DNA of 64,000 nt from Streptomyces sp. H39-S7 (GCF_027158205.1 NZ_JAPVLU010000001.1:248001-312000), one strand, 5' to 3'. Numbered from the stretch's first letter, positions 23,998 through 33,094 are shown. A program made the numbers and translations. The notes: a model not told the origin generated them from the letters alone.

Positions 23998-25440
23998 CTA
24001 GATCCCCAGCTCCGCCGCGACCTTCCCCGTCCTGATCGCCCTCAGCAGCTCCGCGTGATCGGCCTCCGTACGGTCCGCGTACGCCACCGCGAAGGACGTG
24101 ATCGCCGTGTCCAGCTCCTCGTTCTTTCCGCAGTACCCGGCGATCAGCCGCGGATCCGCGCTGTGCGAGTGCGCCCGTGCGAGCAGCGCCCCCGTCATGC
24201 GCGCGTAGTCGTCGATCAGTCCCGCCTCCAGCGACGCCGGGTCCACGCTCCCCTTCCGGTTGCGGAACTGGCGCACCTGGTAGGGCAGCCCTGCCACGGA
24301 CGTCCACCCCAGCAGGATGTCGCTGACCACCTGCATGCGCTTCTGCCCGAGCACCACCCGCCGGCCCTCGTGCGCGTCGTGCGAGGACAGGGAGGCGGCG
24401 GACGACAGGGAGGTGACACCCCCCTCCGCCCCCGCACCGGCGAATCCGGCCTTCTCCGCGTACGGCCGCAGCGCGGACGCCCGCGCCTCCTTCACCTGGA
24501 GCACCAGCGGCTCCCCCAGGTGGTCGAGGAGCAGCACCACGTACGACCGGGTCCCCACGCTCCCGGTCCCCACCACCCGGAACGCCACATCGTGCACCGC
24601 GTAGCGCGCGAGCAGCGGCAGCCGGTCCTCCGACACCGTCCGCAGATAGCCGTCCAGCGCCCCGGCGACCGCCGCCGCCTCCGCGTCCGGCACCCGCCGC
24701 AGCACGGGCAGCGCGTCGACGAAGCGCCGTCCGCCGTCCTCCAGCAGCTCCGTCGACCGTGCGACGAACTTCGCGCTGGTGTTCTTCCGCGCCTTGGCCG
24801 ACACCTGCTCCAGCGTGCCCAGCAGGTCGCGCGCGTCCGCGTGCGCGACGAGCTCCTCGTGCGCGATGGCGTTCCACGCGTCCAGCACCGGCAGCTTGGC
24901 GAGCAGCCGCATGGTGCGCCGGTACGCGCCGACCGCTTCACAGGCCGCCGAGCGGCAGACGTCCTCGGAGGCGCCCGCCTCCCGCCCGGCGAGCACCAGG
25001 GAGGCCGCGAGCCGCTTCACGTCCCACTCCCACGGGCCGATCAGCGTCTCGTCGAAGTCGTTGATGTCCATCACCAGCCGGCCGCGGGCGTCGCCGTAGA
25101 GGCCGAAATTCGCCGCGTGCGCGTCACCGCAGATCTGGGCGCCGACACCGGTCACCGGAGTGTCGACGAGATCGGCCGCCATCAGGCCGGCGGAGCCGCG
25201 GAGGAAGGAGAACGGGCTCGCCGCCATCCGTCCCACGCGCAGCGGTATCAGTCCTTCTATCCGGCCGGAATTCGACGCCTCCAGCGCCCCCAGCGGCCCC
25301 GGCCGGTCATGCCCCTCCGACAGCTGGGCGTGTGCCGATCGGGGCACCCGGCCCCGCAGCGCCTTGCCCGCGCTCTTCGCCGTGGCCTCGTGCGGCCAGC
25401 GCGCGAACCCCGTGGTCCGCGGCACCCTCAACTCGCTCAT
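23998..25440 (-). CDS. DUF2252 family protein (kinase-like fold)
   Basis: The 480-residue protein has the DUF2252 hallmarks GDAHAANFGLYGDARGRLVMDINDFDETLIGPWEWDVKRLAASLVLAGREAG. GDAHAANFG and DINDFDE resemble the catalytic and Mg-binding loops of aminoglycoside/choline-kinase-like folds, so a small-molecule or protein kinase activity is possible, but none is established. Other conserved parts include YVVLLLDHLGEPLVLQVKEARASAL and VVLGQKRMQVVSDILLGW. The start at 25440 is the only reasonable one. It is divergent from the SpoIIE-like gene across 153 bp in which I see no clear motif. Confidence 0.85.
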   Translation of the reverse strand: MSELRVPRTTGFARWPHEATAKSAGKALRGRVPRSAHAQLSEGHDRPGPLGALEASNSGRIEGLIPLRVGRMAASPFSFLRGSAGLMAADLVDTPVTGVGAQICGDAHAANFGLYGDARGRLVMDINDFDETLIGPWEWDVKRLAASLVLAGREAGASEDVCRSAACEAVGAYRRTMRLLAKLPVLDAWNAIAHEELVAHADARDLLGTLEQVSAKARKNTSAKFVARSTELLEDGGRRFVDALPVLRRVPDAEAAAVAGALDGYLRTVSEDRLPLLARYAVHDVAFRVVGTGSVGTRSYVVLLLDHLGEPLVLQVKEARASALRPYAEKAGFAGAGAEGGVTSLSSAASLSSHDAHEGRRVVLGQKRMQVVSDILLGWTSVAGLPYQVRQFRNRKGSVDPASLEAGLIDDYARMTGALLARAHSHSADPRLIAGYCGKNEELDTAITSFAVAYADRTEADHAELLRAIRTGKVAAELGI

Positions 25441-25593
25441 GCGCTCTCCCCCTCAGCGGACGCGCGCACCGGTTCCACTTACCCCGCGCTGGGGGCAATC
25501 TGGCCATTTGGTCGACCTCGCCCGAAGTTTCGTGCTTGCCTTGAGTCGAGACCCTACTCAGCGCCGAACCGCAGGTGCACGACGTTGAACGAG

Positions 25594-28311
25594 ATGACCC
25601 GGCTTTCCCAGTCCGCCGATACGGCCAAAGGCCCGTCCAAGGCTCCGGTCACCGGCGCGGAAGCGCAAACGGAGAGGGACGTGTCCGCCGACTTTTCCTC
25701 CGGAAACGGCAGCCGTACGGTGGCCGGCACCAGCACCGCGACCGGCACCACCGCTGACAGCGGCGCGCACGCCGAGAACGGCGACGGCATCAAGACCGGC
25801 GCCGAAGCCGCCGAGAGCATCGCCCCGGAAGTTGCCCCTCTGGCCGTCGGCGGCGTGGCCGCGCTCCTGCGGCTCGCGGTCATCTGCGTGGACCCCGACG
25901 GCCGCGTCTCCTACTGGAACCGCGGCTCCGAGGAGCTCTTCGGACACCGCTGGGAAGGCGTTTTCGGCCATCGTGCCTCCGGGTTGCTGACCGCCTCCGG
26001 CGCTCCGCACCAGGACACCCTCGATCTGCTGGACGACCTCACCCACCCCGCCTGGGCCGGTTCGCTCGCCACCACCGACCGGGACGGCACCCTTCGCGAC
26101 GTGCTGTGGTGGACGTACCGGATCATGGAGCCCGCCGGCCGCAGCCTGCTGGCCATCGCCGCCAACGCCAAACCGCTGCGCAGCGGTTCCCTGCGGATCG
26201 CCATCGGCGACCGCCTGCTGCCGTACGCCGCGGAGGAGCCGGCGCGCGAGGCCCGTGAGGGCGTCGCGGTCTCCGCGCAGCTCGCGCCCGTCCCCGACCT
26301 GGCGCACGCCCGGCAGCTGACCACCCGCCTCGGCATCGTCCTGCCGCGGGTGAGCGCGGGCCGCCTCGAACGGATCATGCGGCAGGTCGTACCGCTCGGC
26401 TATCCGGTCCTGCGGGTGGACGGCAGCACCGAACTCCCGGTGCTGCCGAGGGAGTACGAGGCGGACGGCGGAACCCTGCGGCCGGTCCGCACCAACCGCC
26501 GGGAGCTGCTGCCCGGTCCCCGTTCGGGCTCGTCCGTCGACGCGCGGGCAGCCGTCAACTCCGCGGGACGGAGGGCCGGCGGGGTGCGCACCGGAGCCGA
26601 CGGCCTGTCCGCCGTCCCGGTCTTCGCGGTGCCCGCCCCCGGCCATGTGCTCGACGAGCAGCTCGCGTTACTCCGCGAGACCGGCACCAAGGTCGGCAGC
26701 ACCCTCGATCTCGACACCACCGCACGCGAGTTGTGCGCCGTGACCGTCCCGCGCTTCGCGGATTTCGCGGCGATCCTCATCGTCGACCAGCTGTTCTCCG
26801 ACACCGAGCCGCCGAAGGACGACCGCCCGTCCGACACCGTCCTGCTCCGCCGGGTCGCCGTCGCCCTGAACGGGCCGCCCGGTGTCTGGGACACCGCGGT
26901 CCCGGAGGGCGAGTTGATCACCCTCGCCGCCGACGACATCACCCCGCGCCTCAACGAGCCCATGCTCATCCCCGTCATCGAGCCGGCGCTCGCCGACGAC
27001 CTCGCCTTTGACCTGGGCGTTCCGGCCCTCGGCCCGCTGCTGCCCGGCCGTTCCATGGTCGTGGTCCCGCTCACCGCGCGCGGGACGGTCCTCGGCCGGA
27101 TGTGCTTCCTGCGCCAGCCGAACCGGCGCCCGTTCGACGCCAAGGACGCCGCGACCGCGGGCGAGATCGTCACCCGCGGCGCCGTCCACCTCGACAACGC
27201 CCGGCTGCACCGCTTCGAGTCCCGGGCCGCCGCGACGCTGCAGCGCAGCATGATGCCGACGCGTCCGCCCAGGATCCCCGGCGTCCGTATCGCGCACCAC
27301 TACATGCCGGGTGACCGCCAGGCGCAGGTCGGCGGCGACTGGTTCGACGCGATCCAGCTCCCGGGCGGCCGGGTCGCGCTCATCGTCGGCGACGTGATGG
27401 GGCACGGCCTGATCAGCGCGGCCGTCATGGGCCAGTTCCGCACGTCCGTCATCACCATGGCGGCCCTCGACCTGCCGCCGGCGCAGTTGCTGCGGCACCT
27501 CGACAACCTCGCGCACCGGCTGGGCCCCGAACACCTCGCCACCTGCGTCTACGCGGTCTACGATCCGATCCACCGCAATCTGACGCTCGCCAACGCCGGC
27601 CACATCCCGCCCGTCCTGGCCCGCCACGACGGGGTCAGCGAACTGCTGCAAATCCCGAAGGGCGCACCGATCGGCGTGGGCGGGGTGCCGTTCGAGACCG
27701 TCGAGATCCCGGTGCCGGACGGCAGCTGGCTGGTGCTGTGCACAGACGGCCTGGTCGAGGTCCGCGGCCAGGGGATAGACGCGGGGCTCGCCGCCCTGTG
27801 CGCCAACGTCATCGAGCCGCAGCAGACCCCGGAGGACGTGTGCGCGCAGATCCTCAGCCGGCTGCACTCCGAGGACCGGCGGGACGATGTCGCCCTGCTC
27901 GTCGCCCGGTTCGAGGGGATCGCCTCCGAGGACGTCGCGCAGTGGACGCTGGGCATGAGCGAGTCGGAGGTCCGCACCGCGCGGGAGCTCACCCGGCGGC
28001 AGCTCGGCATCTGGGGCCTCGAACGGCTGGCGGACGTCACGGAACTGCTGGTCAGCGAGCTGGTCACCAATGCGCTGCGAGCGGCGTCGCACGACGTGCA
28101 GCTGCGGCTGATGAACGTCGGCAAGCTGCTGGTCGAGGTCAGCGACGACGATCACAACCTGCCGCAGTTGCGGCGGGCCGACGCGGACGACGAGGAGGGG
28201 CGTGGCCTGGCGCTCGTCTCGCACCTGTCGCGGCGCTGGGGCACCAGCCGCAAGGCGGTCGGCAAGGTCGTCTGGTTCGAACTCCCGCTGCCGGCCCAGG
28301 ACTCCGGCTGA
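25594..28311 (+). CDS. PAS-GAF-SpoIIE phosphatase with HATPase anti-sigma kinase domain
   Basis: The 905-residue cytoplasmic signalling protein begins with a low-complexity Thr/Ala/Gly leader (1-85). The domains follow in order. PAS is at about 88-190 (VCVDPDGRVSYWNRGSEELFGH). GAF is at about 360-545. PP2C/SpoIIE phosphatase is at about 555-775, with GGDWFDAI (580-587) and GDVMGHG (599-605) metal-binding aspartates. A HATPase_c RsbW-like domain is at about 790-900, with SELVTNALRA (821-830) and the EEGRGLALV loop. Such proteins can both dephosphorylate an anti-anti-sigma factor and phosphorylate it, in a partner-switching sigma circuit. No antagonist gene lies adjacent. Codon 359 is TTA, so translation should depend on bldA. 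Confidence 0.88.
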   Translation: MTRLSQSADTAKGPSKAPVTGAEAQTERDVSADFSSGNGSRTVAGTSTATGTTADSGAHAENGDGIKTGAEAAESIAPEVAPLAVGGVAALLRLAVICVDPDGRVSYWNRGSEELFGHRWEGVFGHRASGLLTASGAPHQDTLDLLDDLTHPAWAGSLATTDRDGTLRDVLWWTYRIMEPAGRSLLAIAANAKPLRSGSLRIAIGDRLLPYAAEEPAREAREGVAVSAQLAPVPDLAHARQLTTRLGIVLPRVSAGRLERIMRQVVPLGYPVLRVDGSTELPVLPREYEADGGTLRPVRTNRRELLPGPRSGSSVDARAAVNSAGRRAGGVRTGADGLSAVPVFAVPAPGHVLDEQLALLRETGTKVGSTLDLDTTARELCAVTVPRFADFAAILIVDQLFSDTEPPKDDRPSDTVLLRRVAVALNGPPGVWDTAVPEGELITLAADDITPRLNEPMLIPVIEPALADDLAFDLGVPALGPLLPGRSMVVVPLTARGTVLGRMCFLRQPNRRPFDAKDAATAGEIVTRGAVHLDNARLHRFESRAAATLQRSMMPTRPPRIPGVRIAHHYMPGDRQAQVGGDWFDAIQLPGGRVALIVGDVMGHGLISAAVMGQFRTSVITMAALDLPPAQLLRHLDNLAHRLGPEHLATCVYAVYDPIHRNLTLANAGHIPPVLARHDGVSELLQIPKGAPIGVGGVPFETVEIPVPDGSWLVLCTDGLVEVRGQGIDAGLAALCANVIEPQQTPEDVCAQILSRLHSEDRRDDVALLVARFEGIASEDVAQWTLGMSESEVRTARELTRRQLGIWGLERLADVTELLVSELVTNALRAASHDVQLRLMNVGKLLVEVSDDDHNLPQLRRADADDEEGRGLALVSHLSRRWGTSRKAVGKVVWFELPLPAQDSG
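26668..26670 (+). promoter_or_regulatory. TTA (bldA-dependent) codon
   Basis: This is codon 359 (Leu) of the PAS-GAF-SpoIIE gene, in phase with the 25594 start. It is the only TTA codon I noticed in the coding sequences of the window. In Streptomyces TTA is read only by the bldA tRNA, made mainly during development. Confidence 0.8.
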
Positions 28312-28331
28312 CCGGTCGGTCCCCCGACCGG
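28312..28331. terminator. Hairpin between convergent genes
   Basis: CCGGTCGG-TCCC-CCGACCGG starts at the base after the SpoIIE-like stop and precedes the 3' end of the HxlR gene. It is a likely bidirectional terminator. Confidence 0.55.
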
Positions 28332-28350
28332 CCCCGGTGGTTCCGGACGT

Positions 28351-28788
28351 TCAGCAGATCTCGGGCCGCTGGGGCCGGGAGGGGCTGGTGTGCGCTCCCG
28401 CGCACGGCCCTTCCAGCAGGCTCGCTTCGTCGATGCCGTCCAGCAGGTACGTCTCGGCCCACAGACCGAGCTCGTGGAGTGCCGGGCCCAGGCCGAGGCC
28501 GGCTTCGGTGAGGCGGTAGGCCACGCGCAGCGGCGGGCCCTCTTCGACCTCACGGACGACCAGCCCGGCGTCGGTCAGCTCGCTCAGCCGGTCCGACAGC
28601 ATGCGCTCGCTGATCTTCGGGAGGGATCGCCGCAGGTCGGCGTAGTAGGCAGCGCGCTGGGTGAGGACGGCCACGATCAGCCCGGTCCACCGTTTCCCCA
28701 GCAGTTCGAAGACGCGTGTGAGCGCGATGTCGACGCCCGTGCACGCCTGCTCCCGCTGCTCCGCCCGCGTCTGCTCTCCCCGTTGCAT
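28351..28788 (-). CDS. HxlR family transcriptional regulator
   Basis: The 145-residue protein has a winged helix of the HxlR/DUF24 type: CTGVDIALTRVFELLGKRWTGLIVAVLTQRAAYYADLRRSLPKISERMLSDRLSELTDAGLVVREV. Cys16 precedes the helix, as in the redox-sensing members YodB, HypR and QorR, where this cysteine senses quinones or disulfide stress. The gene is divergent from an azoreductase, the classic arrangement for a quinone/diamide-responsive repressor. A second cysteine is at the C-terminus (PEIC). Function is inferred from family and position. Confidence 0.88.
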   Translation of the reverse strand: MQRGEQTRAEQREQACTGVDIALTRVFELLGKRWTGLIVAVLTQRAAYYADLRRSLPKISERMLSDRLSELTDAGLVVREVEEGPPLRVAYRLTEAGLGLGPALHELGLWAETYLLDGIDEASLLEGPCAGAHTSPSRPQRPEIC

Positions 28789-28831
28789 GAGTACAGCCTA
28801 CTGCCGCCCCTCTTGGTACTGCAGAAAAGTA

Positions 28832-28855
28832 AGCTACTGTGCTATCAATAGCTAC
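28832..28855. promoter_or_regulatory. Possible HxlR operator in divergent promoter
   Basis: AGCTAC occurs at 28832-28837 and again at 28850-28855. The same stretch reads as an inverted repeat AGCTA-N12-TAGCT. It lies in an AT-richer island between the HxlR and azoreductase genes. Confidence 0.45.
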
Positions 28856-28926
28856 ATACGAAAGAGCGCGCCGCTGTCCCTCGCGTCACGGCGTGCGCAC
28901 CGTCTTCCGAGAGTGGAGGCATTTCC

Positions 28927-29574
28927 ATGCCCACCCTGCTGCACATCGACTCCTCCGCCTTCCACGAGGGCTCCGTCTCCCGCGAGGTCGCCGCGACCTT
29001 CCGCAAGGAATGGGAGGCCCAGCACCCGGACGGCACCGTGATCTACCGCGACCTGGCGGCCGATCCGCTCCCCCATCTGACCGCCGACGCCATCACCGCG
29101 TCCTTCGTCCCGGCGGCCGGCCACACCCCCGGGCAGCGGGCGGCGCACGCACTGCGCGAGACCCTCGCCGAGGAACTGGAGCGGGCCGACGCGGTGCTGA
29201 TCGGCACCCCGATGTACAACTTCACGATCCCCTCCAGCCTCAAGGCATGGCTGGACCAGGTCATCATCATCGGCCGCACCGCCGGCGAAGGGTCCTCGGT
29301 GGCCGGCACCCCGGTCACGGTCGTGACCGCCCGCGGCGGTTCCTACGCCGCCGGCACGCCCCGGGAGAGTTTCGAGTTCGCTTCGAACTACCTGGAGAAG
29401 GTCCTCACCGGCATGCTCGGCCTCGAAGTCGACTTCATCGTGCCCGAGCTGACACTCGCCCACGTCAAGCCGGAGATGGCCGACCTCCGCGAGCTGGCCG
29501 ACGCGTCCCGCGCCCGCGCCCACGAGGAAGCGGTCGCGAAGGCCAAGGCCCTGGCCGTCCGGCTCGCCGCCTGA
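28927..29574 (+). CDS. azoR: FMN-dependent NADH:azo/quinone reductase AzoR
   Basis: The 215-residue flavodoxin-like enzyme has the N-terminal FMN phosphate-binding region LLHIDSSAFHEGSVSREVAATF and the flavin-contact GTPMYNFTIPSSLKAWLDQVIIIGRT. TARGGSYAAGTPRESFEFASNYLEKVL follows. These match AzoR, which reduces quinones by two electrons with NADH and so prevents quinone redox cycling. ATG 28927 follows GAGTGGAGG. The divergent HxlR regulator is its likely repressor. Confidence 0.92.
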   Translation: MPTLLHIDSSAFHEGSVSREVAATFRKEWEAQHPDGTVIYRDLAADPLPHLTADAITASFVPAAGHTPGQRAAHALRETLAEELERADAVLIGTPMYNFTIPSSLKAWLDQVIIIGRTAGEGSSVAGTPVTVVTARGGSYAAGTPRESFEFASNYLEKVLTGMLGLEVDFIVPELTLAHVKPEMADLRELADASRARAHEEAVAKAKALAVRLAA

Positions 29575-29602
29575 GGTTCCGCCTCCCGCGCCGAGCCACG
29601 CG

Positions 29603-30070
29603 TCAGGGTGCCTCGCCGGCCCCGCCCGATTCCGGGCGGGGCCATTCGCGTCCCTCCAGTGCCTCGATGCTGCGGTTGAACCGGGCGAGCACGTCCTCGA
29701 ACTGCTCGATCTCCTGCGGCGTCCACGCCGCGAGCACCCGGCCCAGGCCTTCCTGATGAGCCGTCCGGTCCACGGCCAGCCGGTCCTTGCCCTCGCCGGT
29801 GATCCGCAGCTTCCGCGCCATCCCGCCGTCCGGATCGGCGACGCGCTCCGCCAGTCCGGCCCGCAGCAGTGCGGCCGTCTGCCGGTTGACGGTCGAGGCG
29901 TCGAGGCCGAACGCCTCCGCGAGCTGCCCGATGGACATCGCGCCGTCCGCGTCGATCCTGGTCAGCAGCAGGTAGGCGGACTTCTCCAGCCGCCCGCCGG
30001 CCGGGTCCCGGCGGGCCATCACCTGGTGCCGGGCGACAAGCATCAACTCCCGTTCGAGTCGCTCCAGCAC
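29603..30070 (-). CDS. MarR family regulator
   Basis: The 155-residue regulator carries the MarR winged helix: AYLLLTRIDADGAMSIGQLAEAFGLDASTVNRQTAALLRAGLAERVADPDGGMARKLRITGEGKDRL. GTG 30070 is chosen because AGGAGG precedes it at proper spacing; upstream in-frame codons run into the operator. It is divergent from an MFS exporter, with a 35-bp near-perfect palindrome between them, so it should repress the exporter and itself. The inducer is unknown. Confidence 0.9.
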   Translation of the reverse strand: MLERLERELMLVARHQVMARRDPAGGRLEKSAYLLLTRIDADGAMSIGQLAEAFGLDASTVNRQTAALLRAGLAERVADPDGGMARKLRITGEGKDRLAVDRTAHQEGLGRVLAAWTPQEIEQFEDVLARFNRSIEALEGREWPRPESGGAGEAP

Positions 30071-30124
30071 ACTGCCTCCTATGTCACCGCGTCCTGCGCG
30101 CCACGCGTACCCACAAGGTACGCA

Positions 30125-30159
30125 ATGTGCACGATACACATCATGTGTATCGTGCACAT
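30125..30159. promoter_or_regulatory. 35-bp palindromic MarR operator
   Basis: Arms ATGTGCACGATACACAT (30125-30141) and its exact complement (30143-30159) flank one central C. All 17 base pairs match. It is centred between the MarR gene (start 30070) and the MFS gene (start 30187). Confidence 0.85.
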
Positions 30160-30186
30160 CAACAACTTCCCCCGGAGGCGGTACAC

Positions 30187-31647
30187 GTGCCCGAAATATC
30201 CGATCCTGCTGCCCGCGACCGGGGCGGCTCCATCGTCGTGGTGCTCGCCTTCGCCGGCATCGTCGTGGCGGTCATGCAGACCCTCGTGGTCCCGCTGATC
30301 CCCGAACTCCCCTCACTGCTGAACGCCTCCGCCTCCGACGCCTCGTGGGTGATCACGGCCACCCTGCTGGCCGGCGCCGTCGCCACCCCCGTCATGGGCC
30401 GGCTCGGCGACATGTACGGCAAGCGGCGCATCCTGCTGGTCAGCCTCGGTCTGCTCATCATCGGCTCGCTGATCTGCGCCTTCGCCACCTCGCTGCTCCC
30501 GATGGTGATCGGCCGGGCCTTCCAGGGCGGCGCGATGGGCGTCATCCCGCTCGGCATCAGCATCATGCGGGACGAGCTGCCCAAGGAGCGGATGGGCTCG
30601 GCCATGGCCCTGATGAGCTCCTCACTCGGCATCGGCGGGGCCCTCGGCATGCCGGGCGCCGCGCTGATCGCGCAGCACTTCGACTGGCACTCCCTGTTCC
30701 TCTGCTCCGCGGGGCTCGGGGTCGCCGCCGCCGCGCTGATCTTCTTCCTGGTCCCCGAGTCCCCGGTGCGCACCCCCGCGCGGTTCGACTTCCCGGGCGC
30801 CGTCGGGCTCTCGGCCGGCCTGGTCTGCCTGCTGCTGGCCGTGTCCAAGGGCGGCGACTGGGGCTGGGGCGGCGCCACCACCCTCGGGCTGCTCGCCGCG
30901 TCCGTACTGATCCTGCTCGGCTGGGGCGCCTTCGAGCTGCGGACGACCGCGCCCCTGGTGGACCTGCGGACCACCGCCCGCCCTCAGGTGCTCCTCACCA
31001 ACCTCGCGTCGGTCCTGGTCGGGTTCGCCCTCTTCGCGATGTCGATCGTGCTTCCGCAGCTCCTGCAGTTGCCCAAGGCGACCGGTTACGGGCTCGGCCA
31101 GTCGATGGTCGCGGCCGGGCTGTGCCTGGCCCCCGGCGGGCTGGTGATGATCGTGGTCTCGCCGCTGTCGGCGCGCCTCTCGGCCGCCCGCGGCCCGAAG
31201 ACCTCGCTGATGCTGGGGGTGTCGGTCGTCGCCGCCGGTTACGCCATGGGGCTGTTCCTGATGGACACGGTCTGGGAAATCATCCTGGTCTCGGCGGTCA
31301 TCGGCACCGGCATCGCGCTCGCCTACGCGGCCATGCCCGCGCTGATCATGGGCGCCGTGCCGCTGTCGGAGACGGCGGCCGCCAACGGCCTCAACACCCT
31401 GATGCGGTCGATCGGCACCTCGGTCTCCAGCGCGGTCGTCGGCGTCGTTCTCGCCCATATGACGCAGCCGTTCGGGGGCGTGCCGCTGCCCACGCTGAAC
31501 GGTTTCCGGGTCGCGTTCGCGATCGCCTGCGGGGCCGGCCTCGCCGCCCTGCTGATCGCCGCCTTCATCCCGGCCCGCCACATGCGGCCGCAGGTCGCGG
31601 CCTCCGGCCCGGCCGCCGTCAACACGCCCGCCGACCAGCCCGCCTGA
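30187..31647 (+). CDS. MFS drug-resistance transporter, DHA2 (14-TMS) family
   Basis: The 486-residue membrane protein has about 14 hydrophobic helices. Motif A appears as GRLGDMYGKRRILLVSLG and the early helix as VVLAFAGIVVAVMQTLVVPLIPELPSLLNASASDASWVITATLLAGAV. It belongs with EmrB/QacA-type proton antiporters that expel amphipathic compounds. GTG 30187 follows GGAGG at eight bases. An upstream ATG lies within the operator and is rejected as the start. It is probably induced when the MarR protein releases the palindrome. Confidence 0.9.
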   Translation: MPEISDPAARDRGGSIVVVLAFAGIVVAVMQTLVVPLIPELPSLLNASASDASWVITATLLAGAVATPVMGRLGDMYGKRRILLVSLGLLIIGSLICAFATSLLPMVIGRAFQGGAMGVIPLGISIMRDELPKERMGSAMALMSSSLGIGGALGMPGAALIAQHFDWHSLFLCSAGLGVAAAALIFFLVPESPVRTPARFDFPGAVGLSAGLVCLLLAVSKGGDWGWGGATTLGLLAASVLILLGWGAFELRTTAPLVDLRTTARPQVLLTNLASVLVGFALFAMSIVLPQLLQLPKATGYGLGQSMVAAGLCLAPGGLVMIVVSPLSARLSAARGPKTSLMLGVSVVAAGYAMGLFLMDTVWEIILVSAVIGTGIALAYAAMPALIMGAVPLSETAAANGLNTLMRSIGTSVSSAVVGVVLAHMTQPFGGVPLPTLNGFRVAFAIACGAGLAALLIAAFIPARHMRPQVAASGPAAVNTPADQPA

Positions 31648-31664
31648 GTCGACCGGCGAACGCG

Positions 31665-31698
31665 GAAGGGCCGCGCGACGCGTGTCGCGCGGCCCTTC
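31665..31698. terminator. Strong bidirectional hairpin terminator
   Basis: GAAGGGCCGCGCGAC pairs perfectly over 15 bp with its complement across a GCGT loop. It lies between the convergent MFS and terD genes. Confidence 0.85.
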
Positions 31699-31714
31699 GC
31701 TGTCGCTCGGCAGG

Positions 31715-32290
31715 TCAGAGGTTGACGCCGAAGTCCTGCGCGATGCCGCGCAGACCCGAGGCGTAGCCCTGGCCGACGGCACGGAACTTCCACTCCGCGC
31801 CGTTGCGGTACAGCTCGCCGAAGACCATCGCGGTCTCGGTGGAGGCGTCCTCGGTGAGGTCGTAACGCGCCAGTTCGTTGTTGTCCGCCTGGTTCACCAC
31901 GCGGATGAACGCGTTGCGGACCTGGCCGAAGCTCTGCTGACGGCTCTCGCCCTCATAGATCGAGACCGGGAAAACGATCTTGTCGACCTCGGGCGGAACG
32001 GTCGCGAGGCTCACCTTGACGGCCTCGTCGTCGCCCTCGCCCTCACCGGTGAGGTTGTCACCGGTGTGCTCGACCGAGCCGTCCGGGCTCTTGAGGTTGT
32101 TGAAGAAGATGAAGTGCTTGTCCGAGACAACCTTGCCGGTCGTGTCGACCAGCAGCGCACTCGCGTCCAGGTCGAAGTCCGTGCCGGTCGTCGTGCGCAC
32201 GTCCCAGCCCAGGCCGACGGTGACCGCCGTCAGTCCGGGGGCCTCCTTCGTCAGCGAGACATTGCCGCCCTTGGAGAGACTGACACCCAT
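31715..32290 (-). CDS. terD: TerD family calcium-binding stress protein
   Basis: The 191-residue protein has the exact TerD length and sequence pattern: [86 protein letters not shown] and [33 protein letters not shown]. The acidic clusters form the two Ca2+ sites of the family. TerD proteins are associated with tellurite resistance and general stress. Streptomyces have several, with roles in development. This one is single, with no other ter genes beside it. Confidence 0.94.
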   Translation of the reverse strand: MGVSLSKGGNVSLTKEAPGLTAVTVGLGWDVRTTTGTDFDLDASALLVDTTGKVVSDKHFIFFNNLKSPDGSVEHTGDNLTGEGEGDDEAVKVSLATVPPEVDKIVFPVSIYEGESRQQSFGQVRNAFIRVVNQADNNELARYDLTEDASTETAMVFGELYRNGAEWKFRAVGQGYASGLRGIAQDFGVNL

Positions 32291-32444
32291 GATGGACTCC
32301 CTGTTCAATCCGGCGCGGGCCGCACCGCTTGACGATTCCTTTGCCCAATAGCTCCAACGGACACCACCCTGCCCCGGTTCCCGTCCGACTGCCACCCTTG
32401 AGCGGCCGGGCAGGCCGGCCGCTCCGCCACTCGGCCGATCGACG

Positions 32445-32466
32445 GTGCGGGACGGGCGTCCCGCAC
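32445..32466. terminator. Hairpin terminator after PadR gene
   Basis: GTGCGGGAC and GTCCCGCAC pair perfectly around GGGC, 42 bp past the PadR stop on the minus strand. A second hairpin (AGCGGCCGG/CCGGCCGCT, 32401-32423) follows. Confidence 0.6.
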
Positions 32467-32507
32467 GGAGGCCAGGCGCCCCGGCGCGGCCCGCGGGGGA
32501 CAGCGGC

Positions 32508-33032
32508 TCAGCGCGGGCGGCCCGCGACCTGGTCCGCGGCCCAGCGGGCCCACTCCTCCTGCATGGCGGTGAAGCGCAGCCCGTACTCCAGGGCCAGCCG
32601 GCCGTAGACGGAGGGCTGGTCGTCGCCCCAGTCCACCGCCGCTTCCAGCTCCTTCAGGGACGCCCGGTGGTCGGCCGCGCGGGAGGCCTCGTTCCCGAGG
32701 TAGGCGCACGCCTCCACCGGAGTGAGGACGCCCAGGAAGAAGACCCGCAGCAACGTCTCGCTGCGGCGCACCCGGTCGGGTTCCGTCTCGGTGAGCCAGC
32801 GGCGCAGCTCGGCGAGTCCTTCGTCGGTGAGGGCGTACTCCTTGCGGCCGCGAGGTCCTTCCGCGGCCACCTCCAGCAGGCCCGTATCGGCGAGACGTCC
32901 CAGCTCGCCGTAGACCTGGCTCTGGGTCGCGGGCCAGACATTGGCGAGGGAGGTCTCGAACAGCTTCATCAGGTCGTAGCCGCTGGCCGGACGTTCGACC
33001 AAGAGGCCCAGCAGTGCGTGGCGGAGGCTCAT
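32508..33032 (-). CDS. PadR family regulator
   Basis: The 174-residue protein has the PadR winged helix [82 protein letters not shown]-terminal dimerisation helix of the Vir_act_alpha_C type follows. The start at 33032 matches the family; ATG 33041 (MGRMSLR), with GGAAGG upstream, is equally possible. It is divergent from the membrane protein/carotenoid oxygenase genes. Two TTGACACGTC repeats lie between them, so it probably represses that operon. Confidence 0.9.
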   Translation of the reverse strand: MSLRHALLGLLVERPASGYDLMKLFETSLANVWPATQSQVYGELGRLADTGLLEVAAEGPRGRKEYALTDEGLAELRRWLTETEPDRVRRSETLLRVFFLGVLTPVEACAYLGNEASRAADHRASLKELEAAVDWGDDQPSVYGRLALEYGLRFTAMQEEWARWAADQVAGRPR

Positions 33033-33055
33033 ACGCCCCATCCTACCTTCCACTC

Positions 33056-33094
33056 TTGACACGTCAATGCTAGACGTTCTACTTTTGACACGTC
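33056..33094. promoter_or_regulatory. Probable PadR operator region
   Basis: TTGACACGTCAA (33056-33067, perfect palindrome) and a second TTGACACGTC (33085-33094) lie 29 bp apart. TAGACGTTCTA, another near-palindrome (33071-33081), is in between. All are in the PadR/membrane-protein intergenic region. Confidence 0.6.

Noticed and set aside
24055..25593. Upstream extension of the SpoIIE-like protein
   Set aside because: The frame stays open upstream only because it is antisense to the DUF2252 gene; the start near 25594 fits the family and the intergenic gap.
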